Of a stretch of 64,000 nt of DNA, positions 24,136 through 34,127 are shown one piece after another. Each line of letters starts with the position of its first letter. The stretch's first letter is position 1. The notes beneath the pieces are model-generated. The model searched no databases. It saw nothing but the letters and a program-made list of their open reading frames with translations, and had not been told where the DNA came from. The translations under genes and the position numbers were made by a program. Source of the stretch: Alisma plantago-aquatica (taxonomy: Eukaryota; Streptophyta; Magnoliopsida; Alismatales; Alismataceae); contig OY856411.1 in NCBI GenBank assembly GCA_963693085.1, forward strand, positions 66,073,001 through 66,137,000. The letters run 5' to 3'.

Positions 24136-25754
24136 ATGCTTGACTTAGAATTTGTTTTGAAGAGAACTTATGATGGTCTATTTGTTAATTTTTGACTTAT
24201 GGGTGAATCCATAGGATTGGCATTAGTTGTATATTCCAAGTGAGTGACTAATGATCACTACTTTACATGATGAATGTGATGAACTGGTGCATAAAGTATT
24301 AGGATGGGTAATACCCTAATACTATCTAAGTATATGGACTCAAGAAAGTTAATGGTGTTGAGGGAAGTAATACATCAAGATATGATAGATATCATATCCA
24401 ACACCCCAATACTAGTATACCTTGTTGTGTTATAAATCCAATATAATTGGACGAATGAAACATGAGATATGTGATGGCAAACCCTAATCCTGGTAAAGGA
24501 ATAAGGGTATACTCTTGAAATAATAATTTATCTGTTTTGCATGGTGTTGAAAGATAATTGATGTAATGCTATCATATGTGCTAACCATGCAGGTATCATG
24601 AGATGATGAGCATAGCCAGGTATGAGCTATGATGTGTTATTAGTTTGAATTTGTTTATTGAACCTTGTGTGCCATAATATACCTTGTGCCTGGTAAGAGG
24701 TAGCAAGAGAGTTAATGGGCCTCAAGTGTCATGATGGATGCTTGTGTAACAAGTATCATGTTTATCTTGGTCAGATGACCTAAAGGTGTTAGTTACTTGA
24801 GAAAAGAGGTAACAATGCTCAGGTGATGAGCTAAGAATTTGAATACCCAGGATTTCATGGTTATGGTATTGGAATTGTGAAGGGATGAGAATTCCCAGTG
24901 TTGAAATGAGGGATTAAGATCCCAACACCTTGTGAAAAGAGTATGGCTACAAGCCATGACTCCACAAAGATAATGCTAGGCTTTAGATATATGATCTAAG
25001 CCTGAAGAGAGTTAATGCAGTGGTAATGATTCTGTAGTTTGAATAGATGTTATACACGTTCTTCATATTCATTAAAGGATATGTGACATGTTGATTCTAT
25101 CAAGTTATAGCTGAAATGCTTCTGATATAGGATAATGATCTAATCTGTTAGATATTAAAATATCTGCTGTCAAAACAAATATGATTCTCTGTTCATATTT
25201 ATCTTTTTAAGTTGCAATAACAATGTTACTGGCAGAGAGTTATATCTCTCGCTGGGGCAATTTTTATAATTGTCTCACCCCCGTGGGAACCATATTTTTA
25301 GGTGGACGCAGACGAGGAGATAGGAATCCTTCAGTAGGTGAAGGACAGCAGTAGCAGCAGGGACAACAGTGAAGTCTCGGGTGGAGACATTGACTGTCAC
25401 ATCATGTTTAGATGTATATAGAGTCCTATGTTTCGTCTCTGTACTCTCAGGTCCTCAGAGTAGTAGTTAGTGATTTCGAGATTTTGGCTCAATACCTCGA
25501 GGGTTTTATACTACCTGTGTACAGTTAAGATAGAGTAGTTAATGTTTGTATTCCTCGAGAAGCAAAAGTACATGAGATGTATATATATGAACCAGGATGT
25601 AAAGTTTTACTTTGATTCTGAATGAAAGATTTTTCCTGTGAATGGATCTCCTTGCAAAAAGTTTTAATTTTTAGTGATTTTCGCTAATCCGCTGCTTGAT
25701 GAACGCTTCCGCATTTGTTAATTATGTTTTTATGAGTTGTATGCCACAATTTAG

Positions 25755-25766
25755 TGGTATCAGAAC
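25755..25766 (+). promoter_or_regulatory. Primer-binding site of element B
   Basis: TGGTATCAGAAC, six bases after the LTR. It differs from the initiator tRNA-Met complement (TGGTATCAGAGC) by one base. Confidence 0.85.
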
Positions 25767-25881
25767 TCTAGGTTCGCTGAGTCTACAGAGACATAGGACT
25801 AAGGTTGTAGAGTCTATTCTAAGTGTCTTCTTGTTTATCTGATAGTATCTTCTGCTCACATAGGAGAAGAAGAACTTGAAG

Positions 25882-27024
25882 ATGTTTGGACAACATGAAG
25901 AATATGCTGCTGAGGGCAGCACTGCTGCACCAGGAGGAGGTGCAAGAAACCAGGATAGGGAAGGGCCTGTACTTGAATAGCCCCAGATTGACCCAACTGT
26001 GATAGAAAATCCAGCTCTCCATGCTCTATTTGAGAAATTTCTGACAGCCATGACACATATGGCAGACAGGATGCCACCACCTGCACCTAGGATACCAGCC
26101 CATTATGAGGGTTATGGAGCTGGCAAGACTTTTGAGAGACTTTGCCGGGTTGGAGCCATAGATTATGCTGGTACATCTGATCCAGTAGATGTTGATCTGT
26201 GGCTGACAGAGTTGGAAAAGGCTTTTAGGATTCTTGATATTCCTGAAGCTGAAAAGGTAAGACATGTTGTGTACCTATTAAAAGGAAGTGCTGATCATTG
26301 GTGGATGATAGAGGAAGATAAGAGACCAGGTGAAGAAATTGGATGGGAGGTATTCCGAAGAGAGTTTGTCAGTAGATACTTCCCTAAGACGTATCTAGAT
26401 GAGAAGATTTCTCAATTTGAGAAGATCAAACAAGGAAAGATGAACGTTAGTGAGTATGAAGCTAAGTTCATGGAGTTGTTGCGGTTTTGTCCGCAAATGG
26501 CAGCTAGTGATGAGGAAGGAATTTGATGTTTTGAGAAGGGGTTAAACACTAAACTAACCACTCCTGTGTCTGCTTTAGAGAATAGGGAGAGGTTTGCCAC
26601 CTTTGTGGAGTCGGTAAGGAGGATAGAGAGGTCTGAAATTGAGAGACGACAGACTAGTGGTAAGAAGGTGTACACCCAGTCTCAAGAACAAAGGTCTGGA
26701 AGTTTTAAGAAACTGAGATTTTCTGCATCGGCAACATCATCGAGATTCCATACTCAGACACAATGGATGTCAAGTAGGGATAGGGATCATATTAATGTTC
26801 GAAATAGGGCCTCTGACATAGCATCAACATCGGTGACTGGGTCTCGTTGGCATTTTGCGCCCAAAATCTGTTACTTATGTAGACAACCAGGACATCTGGC
26901 AAAGGATTGTCCAGACAGGAATTTGAGGATGACTCAACATCAGAGGCAAAGTCCATATGGCTCACAAAGGAGGCAATTTTCTAGTAACAATAGAGGACGT
27001 GAACAGACATCCCAGACAGGTTAG
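25882..27024 (+). pseudogene. gag: Ty3/gypsy gag of element B, two nonsense codons
   Basis: This is a capsid/nucleocapsid protein of about 380 codons. The ATG at 25882 opens MFGQHEEYAAEG. One frame runs to the stop at 27022, interrupted only at 25978 (TAG) and 26524 (TGA); both are explicable as C-to-T changes of CAG and CGA. The retrotransposon gag domain is clear at about residues 85-215: DPVDVDLWLTELEKAF, the WW of ADHWWMI, FRREFVSRYFP and MNVSEYEAKFMELLRF. A basic linker is followed by an intact zinc knuckle, CYLCRQPGHLAKDC (CX2CX4HX4C), at about residues 331-344. It resembles the G1 gag remnant (40000-40530), so G1-type elements are plausible helpers. The preserved frame suggests recent inactivation. 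Confidence 0.9.
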
Positions 27025-28213
27025 ATGAAATAGTTTCATTTTGATACTTCATTTCATAATTCTATGTGTTATAGTTGTTTTTGAATTCTTTTGACTAGTC
27101 CTATAAGGACACAAGGGAGATGAGAACTTATATCCTACTCAATGTTCCTTAAAATGTTTTATAATCTTCCTTATCTGTATGTCAAAAGATGAGATTTTGA
27201 AAATGATGCCTGGAGGAAATCTAGGAATGGAAAATCATGTATGTATAATGATATGAAAAGTGAGGAATGTGATAGTAAAGAAGGTACATACTACCTGATC
27301 TCACAATACTTGTATACCCTGGCCAGGTATATGATTATTGTAGATAAGGCAAGTATGAAACTCTTAGATTGTTATCTTTTTGATTACTCTGATCAAGTAA
27401 TCATTCTGAAACAATCTAGAGAATATAATGAAATTAAATAGGAAGAGCAAGGTGAATTTTCCCAAACAACATACTTAGTGAACATACTCAGTGAGCTTCC
27501 TTCGTGAATATTTTCAAAAACATACTTAGTGAACATACTCAGTGAATCCTTAGTGAATATTTTCAAAAACATACTTAGTGAACATACTCAGTGAACTTCC
27601 TTAGTGAATATTTTCAAAAAACATACTTAGTGAACATACTCAGTGAACTTCCTTAGTGAATATTTTCAAAAACATACTTAGTGAACATACTCAGTGAACT
27701 TCCTTAGTGAATATTTTAAAAAAGCATACTTAGTGAACATACTCAGTGAACTTCCTTAGTGAATATTTTCAAAAACATACTTAGTGAACATACTCAGTGA
27801 ACTTCCTCAGTGAATACTTTCAAACAACATACTTAGTGAATATACTCAGTGAACCTACTCAGTGAATTTGCTTAGTGAATATTTTCCCAAAACAAATAAA
27901 GGATTATTGAATGAATTATCTATGTTAGATATGTATGTTTCTCTTTTGGTAGATATTCTTGAGTGGTGATAGAAATATGTTCTTTTATGCATCTTCTTTT
28001 CAATAATATGAACATCATATGTTAGGGGTTTATGCTCTGCATAAACAGTGATAAGGTTGAATTAGTGAAAGGAACTTTGTATGAACTACAGATCCATAGT
28101 ATCTCCATAACATTAAGATGAGATGTGGAGACTTGAGGACATGATTAATGAACAATCTGTTCCTCCTTTTCCTGGGATTTCGAGGACGAAATTCTTGTTA
28201 GGGGTTTATAATT
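27025..28213 (+). other. Element B non-coding internal tail with minisatellite and pol-tail fossil
   Basis: There is no gene. It contains a 51-bp minisatellite (27469-27890). The last 50 bases before the 3' LTR read SSFSWDFEDEILVRGL and a stop in one frame, which matches the extreme C-terminus of gypsy pol. A conventional purine-rich polypurine tract is not obvious; the sequence before the LTR is TTAGGGGTTTATAATT. Confidence 0.8.
27469..27890 (+). repeat. 51-bp minisatellite inside element B
   Basis: About eight copies of a unit starting CATACTTAGTGAACATACTC begin near 27470, 27521, 27570, 27622, 27673, 27725, 27777 and 27829. A sub-repeat (TTAGTGAA / TCAGTGAA) occurs three times per unit. 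All frames contain stops, so the array is non-coding. Confidence 0.9.
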
Positions 28214-31200
28214 TGTAACATCCCTGACCTGGGTTATGAATTAACCCTAGATGTTTTGCCTAATAAGGTTTAGTAGATTCTTAATCTTATCTTGGGAAAA
28301 GTAATTAGGCCTCATAAGAAACTTATGTTTCAATTTTGGTCCTGTTTGAACAATATTGAAGCAATGATTGCTTATTTTGGACTAAATGCAAATTACCCAA
28401 GTTGAGGGGTCAACTTGCAAACGTTGCATGATAAGATGTTCCTCTGATGTTGCAACATCATAAGAATGAATATGATATAGTGGTATTGTTTTCACAAGCT
28501 TGGGCACCAAGATTAAGCTTGTAAAGCAATGTTGTGCATTAAAAACTAGTTTTGGTGAAAAGTGCAATTTACCCAAAACCTACGGTTCAATATGTAAAAT
28601 TACAACTTCAATAAGGTCCTTAATTTTTCTTGGCATCATGTAGAGCAAAGAAAATGATAGGGGCATCTCATTTGAATTAAGTTGGAGGAGAGAGAATCTT
28701 GATATTAAAATAATCAAGATTTAATCATAAGTGAAACCCTAATTCAATTTAGGGCAAAAATGAATGTATTAATTAAAGGGCCTTCAACCAAAATGTTATT
28801 GGTTGATTTTGAAAAAGGATGGACGTTCCTTTTCCAAGATAAGGAACCAAAATATCTTAAGTAGGTGAAATTCCACTCACCTTATTATAAAGAAAAGTAA
28901 TTTCCACTCACATATGGGATATTATATTATAAGCATTAAGGTGCTTAATTTGCTTTTCTTTAAATTGAGGATAATGAAGGAGAATTAAAGGCAAAGGAAT
29001 ATGCCTCATATCCAAGGAGTTGAGGGGGAAGAGGTGGCCATATTTTGGGATTAATTGGATTTTAATAAGGCATTTTCTCTCTCTTCAATTTCTTTATAAA
29101 AGTGCCATTTCCAAGCCCAAACCAAGGCCTTTTTCGGATTTTGTTCTTTCCCTTGCTTGCAAGACCAATAAAGGATCTAGGGCGGAGCAGGAGGATGACT
29201 CCCAACCTGTTGGTAAGCCCTTGACCTTCATTCTCCTTGATTTCATGGTGGAAATTGAAAATAAATTATGGATTCCTTCTTATTTCGATCTCCTCTTCAA
29301 CCCTAGCCAACTTTTGCAATCAAAAGCTTGAGGACGAGCCTAGGGGGAGTTGAAAGAGCTTCATCCACCATTAATGGCGTGAGATTGGAGCTTTGGAGCT
29401 CAATTGGAGGCAGGTTTTATAACTTAAACCCTTAAACATTGCTATTGCATCAATTATCTATGCTTTGTTGATCGTTTTCTTCAATTTGATACTCTTTTGA
29501 TTCATTGCTGCAATTTCCATCAAGAACGGTTGCTGTTCTTGGTTGTTCGAAGGAAGGGGATGATGACATCATACTATATTCTTATCCAAAGAAAAGTACC
29601 AAGCCAAACGGTTTTGATAGCTACTCCAAATTGTTTTAATTAGATTGGTTATGCGGTTTCAGCAAACCATTTAAGGGCAAATGGTTTGAAACCGTTTGGG
29701 AGAAAACGGTTTTAAAACCATTTGATATGGTTGACCAAGCATTGACCATTTTTGAATTTTGTTCCTAATTATGTAGGCTGATAACCCTCCAAATTTTATG
29801 GATTAACTCCCAAGGAATCGAGAGTTGAAGACCAATCAATTAGGCAAATCGAATTGAATTAAGTGCTAATTTTCAACCTGAATAACTTGACCTGTTTGGG
29901 AAAATGGTTTCAAAACCATTTGAGATGGTTGATCAAGCATTGACCGTTTGGTATTCCTGTTCATAATTATGTTGGTTAATAACCCTCAAAATTTGAGGGA
30001 TTAACTCTAAAGGAGTCGTGAGTTGGAGCCTAATCAATTTGGGAAAGCTAATTGGATTAAGTGCTGATTTTCAATCTGATTTAATTGAATTTGTTGGGCA
30101 AACGGTTTCAAAACCGTTTGAGTGCGTTGACCAAGCATTTACCGTTTGGTATTACTGATACAAATTATGTTTGCTAATGACTCACTAAATTGGAGGGGTT
30201 AACTCCCAAAGAATCGTGAGTTGAAGGCTAATCAATTGGGCAAACCTTAATTGAAAACAGTGCTGAAATTCCAATGAGTTATTTTGAAATTTTGGGTAAA
30301 ATGACCCAAACGGTTTCAAAACCATTTGGGGATTACCCAAACGGTTTCAAGCCGTTTGGGGGTCACCCAAGACTGTTTGGAGGTCTAGGGGTGACTATGG
30401 TTAAGTGTTTGAAGATCCAAAGATGGGGTATGAACCCTAATCGGCTAAGTGCTGATTTTGTAATTGAACAAGTTGATGTTTTGGGTTAATTGACCCAAAC
30501 GGTTTCAAAACCATTTGGGGATTACCTAAACGGTTTCAAGACCGTTTGGTGGTCACCCAAGACCGTTTGGAGGTCTAGAGTTGAGTATAGGTAGGTGCTT
30601 GATGGTCTAAAAGTACCAAGCTGTTATACAATGCAATGCTGATTTGGTGATCAATCCAATGAACCAAACTCTAATTGGTTGACTTAGATTTGAGTGATAT
30701 GATGGGCAAACGGTCTCAAGACTGTTTGGAGGTCATCCAAACGACCTCAAGACCGTTTGGAGTCAGTTCATACCCAATTTGGAAGATGGTTCAATGGTTT
30801 CAAAGTAACTAGTCTTACATTGATTAGTATTGAAGGATCATCGATTCCAAACCCTAAATCAATTGAGTCAAACCCTAATGGATGACCAATTGAGGGACAA
30901 TTGAGGGTAAAATCATTTGAAGGTTGACCTATTAAACTCAATTGAAGTATAAGCATAGGTCCAATTGATGATTGGTTCCACGAACTCAATGGTTGAAGAT
31001 ACAATGCAATCAATTGAAACTCAATTAGTAGCTTGACTGATGATCAACTTCAAAGCTCTAATTGGTGATTATAAACCCTAATCCCATTGAGATAAGACCC
31101 TAATTAAAGTTCCATTTGAGGGGTGAGTTCATGATTCAATTGATGATTAAAATGATGATCCTATTGGTTGAAGTTCCATTGATTGGAATTAAGTGTTGTT

Positions 31201-34122
31201 GAAGTCTTGATTGACTATTTGGTTCATGCGGTTTTGAGAGGTTTGGACCAAACGGTCTCAAGACCATTTGGGTCCAAATGGTCTCAAGACCATTTGGGAC
31301 CAAACGGTCTCAAGACCGTTTGAGACCAAACGGTCTCAAACCGTTTGAGACCCATGCGGTTTCAAGTTCATGCGGTTTCAAAGCTTTTTGCTTAAATGGT
31401 TTCAAACCGTTTGTGGTTCAATTTGGTTAATCCAATTGAGTACCTAATGTATTTGAAGGATCAATGGGTTGATCCAATTGAGTACCCAATGAAATTAAAG
31501 GCTCAAGTGACTAATCCAAATGGATACCTGGTGCAATTGAAGGTTCCATAGATCAATCTATTTGGATACCTCATGTTATTGAAGGTCCAATGGATCAAAC
31601 CTTTTTGGAAACCTAATGTAATTAGGTGAGAGATACCATAATGGTACTAATTAATAATGCATAACAAATGCATGGATCCAATACATGATGAAAACCCTAA
31701 TTGAGGTTGATTCCATGTATAACCCTAATAAGAGGTTATCTACATGTGAAATCACTAATTAGGATGAATAATAAACCCTAGTTGAGGATATATCTATGTT
31801 AAACCATAGTTGAGGGTGCATCCATGTGAAACCCTAATAGAGGGAGTATCCATGTGAAACCCCAACTAAGGGTGCATCCATGTGAAACCCCAGCTAAGGG
31901 TGCATCCACGTGAAACCCTAAATGAGAGTGATTTCATGAGAAACCCTAATTGGGAATGATTAGTAAACCCTAATTATGGGCAATGTGATATGAAACCCTA
32001 ATGAAGGGTGATGCTATATGTAATCCCTATTCTAAAGAAGGGAGATGGTATGTGAAACCCTAATTGAGGGAGTATCCATGTGAAACCCCAACTAAGGGTG
32101 CATCCATGTGAAACCCCAACTAAGGGTGCATCCATGTGAAACCCTAATTGAGAGTGATTTCATGAGAAACCCTAATTGGGAATGATTAGTAAACCCTAAT
32201 TATGGACAATGTGATACGAAACCCTAATGAAGGGTGATTCTATATGTAATCCCTATTCTAAAGAAGGGAGATGGTATGTGAAACCCTAATCCCTAATGAA
32301 GGAATAGAATTCATACTTGAATATGATTTATGAGGTGAATTCTTGTAGCACGACTGTGTAAGGTTGCACGGCCGTGGTATCTCTCCTTTGCACGACCGTG
32401 CAAGGTAGCACGGCCGTGGTGGATTCACTTTGCACGACCGTGCAAGGTAGCACGGCCGTGGTGACTTTCTTTGCACGACCGTTCTTGGTTACACGGCCGT
32501 GGTACTGTATGCTTGACTTAGAATTTGTTTTGAAGAGAACCTATGATGGTCTTTTTGTTAATTCCTGACTTATGGGTGAATCCATAGTATTGGCATTAGT
32601 TGTATATTCCAAGTGAGTGACTAATGATCACTACTTTACATGATGAATGTGATGAACTGGTGCATAAAGTATTAGAATGGGTAATACCCTAATACTAGCT
32701 AAGTATATGGACTCAAGAAAGTTAATGGTGTTGAGGGAAGTAATACGTCAAGATATGATAGATATCATATCCAACACCCCAATACTGGTATACCTTGTTG
32801 TGTTATAAAATCCAATATAATTGGATGAATGTAACATGAGATATGTGATGGAAAACCCTAATCCTGGTAAAGGAATAAGGGTGATACTCTTGAAATAATA
32901 ATTTATCTATTTTGCATGGTGTTGAAAGATAATTGATGTACTACTATCATATGTTCTAACCATGCAGGCATCATGAGATGATGAGCATAGCCAGGTATGA
33001 GATATGATGTGTTATTAGTTTGAATTTGTTTATTGAACCTTGTGTGCCATAATATACCTTGTGCCTGGTAAGAGGTAGCAAGAGAGTTAATGGGCCTCAA
33101 GTGTCATGATGGATGCTTGTGTAACAAGTATCATGTTTATCTTGGTCAGATGACCTAAAGGTGTTAGTTACTTAAGAAAAGAGGTAACAATGCTCAGGTG
33201 ACGAGCTAAGGATTTGAATACCCAGGATTTCATGGTTATGGTATTGGAATTGTGAAGGGATGAGAATTCCTAGTGTTGAAATGAGGGATTAAGATCCCAA
33301 CACCTTGTGAAAAGAGTATGGCTACGGGCCATGACTCCACAATGATAATGCCAGGATTTAGATATATCATCTAAGCCTGAAGAGAGTTAATGCAGTGGTA
33401 ATGATTATTTAGTTTGAATAGATGTTATACACGTTCTTCATATTCATTAAAGGATAAGTGACATGTTGATTCTATCAAGTTATAGCTAAAATGCTTCTGA
33501 TATTGGATAATGATCTAATCTGTTAGACATTAAAATATCTGCTGTCAAAATAAATATGATTCTCTGTTCATATTTATCTTTTTAAGTTGCAATAACAATG
33601 TTACTGGCGGAGAGTTATATCTCTCACTGAGGCATTTTTTATAATTGTCTCACCCCCGTGGGAACCACATTTTTAGGTGGACGCGGACGAGGAGACATGA
33701 ATCCTTCAGTAGGTGAAGGACAGCAGCAGCAGCAGGGACAGTAGTGAAGTCTCAGGTGGAGACATTGACTGTCACGTCATGTTTAGATGTATATAGAGTC
33801 CTATGTGTCGTCTCTGTACTCTCAGGTCCTCGGAGTAGTAGTTAGTGATTTTGAGATTTTGGTTCAGTGCCTCGAGGGTTTTATACTACCTGAGTACAGT
33901 TAAGATAGAATATTTAATGTTTGTATTCGTCGAGAAGCAAAAGTACATGAGATGTATATATATGAACCAAGATGTAAAGTTTTACTTTGGTTCTGAATGA
34001 AATAGTTTTCCTGTGAATGGATCTCCTTGCAAAAAGTTTTAATTTTAATGATTTTCGCTAATTTGCTGCTTGATGAACGCTTCCGCATTTGTTAATTATG
34101 TTTTTATGATTTGTATGCCACA
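28214..34122 (+). mobile_element. Element B 3' LTR (5909 bp)
   Basis: It is colinear with 19924-25748. Dyad block 29640-31420, telo-box block 31680-32300 and GCACGGCCGTGC cluster 32345-32510. It is 84 bp longer than the 5' LTR, mainly in the last cluster. Ends TATGCCACA. Confidence 0.9.
32345..32510. repeat. GCACGGCCGTGC palindrome cluster in B 3' LTR (expanded)
   Basis: It has the same words as 24030-24135 with about two more repeat units. Confidence 0.85.
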
Positions 34123-34127
34123 CATCT
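34123..34127. repeat. Target-site duplication of element B (right)
   Basis: CATCT, identical to 19919-19923. It falls inside the 58-bp array of solo LTR S. Confidence 0.92.

Larger units (their letters stand above)
19924..25748 (+). mobile_element. Element B 5' LTR (5825 bp)
   Basis: It begins TGTAACATCC and ends TATGCCACA. In order it holds a TATA box (20805-20814), an AAACGGTTT/AAACCGTTT dyad block (21340-23110), an AAACCCTAA-rich block (23370-23990) with a roughly 226-bp internal duplication, and a GCACGGCCGTGC cluster (24030-24135). The conserved TCTGTACTCTCAGGTCC word near 25437 and the TTTTAATTTTTAGTGATTTT end box complete it. No ORF in it has family resemblance. Confidence 0.9.
19924..34122 (+). 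mobile_element. Complete gag-only Ty3/gypsy retrotransposon B (14.2 kb, TR-GAG-like)
   Basis: This is a structurally complete element: 5' LTR 19924-25748, primer site, gag, 3' internal end, 3' LTR 28214-34122, flanked by perfect CATCT duplications. The internal region is only 2465 bp and encodes gag alone; protease, RT, RNase H and integrase are absent. It therefore fits the described class of terminal-repeat retrotransposons with GAG domain, which depend on enzymes from another element. The LTRs make up 83% of its length. The two LTRs are nearly identical along their length with scattered substitutions, so the insertion is younger than the elements around it. Confidence 0.92.

Noticed and set aside
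27241..27441. 66-codon ORF in element B tail
   Set aside because: No family resemblance, and the aligned segment of element C (12555-12640) is not open in this frame.
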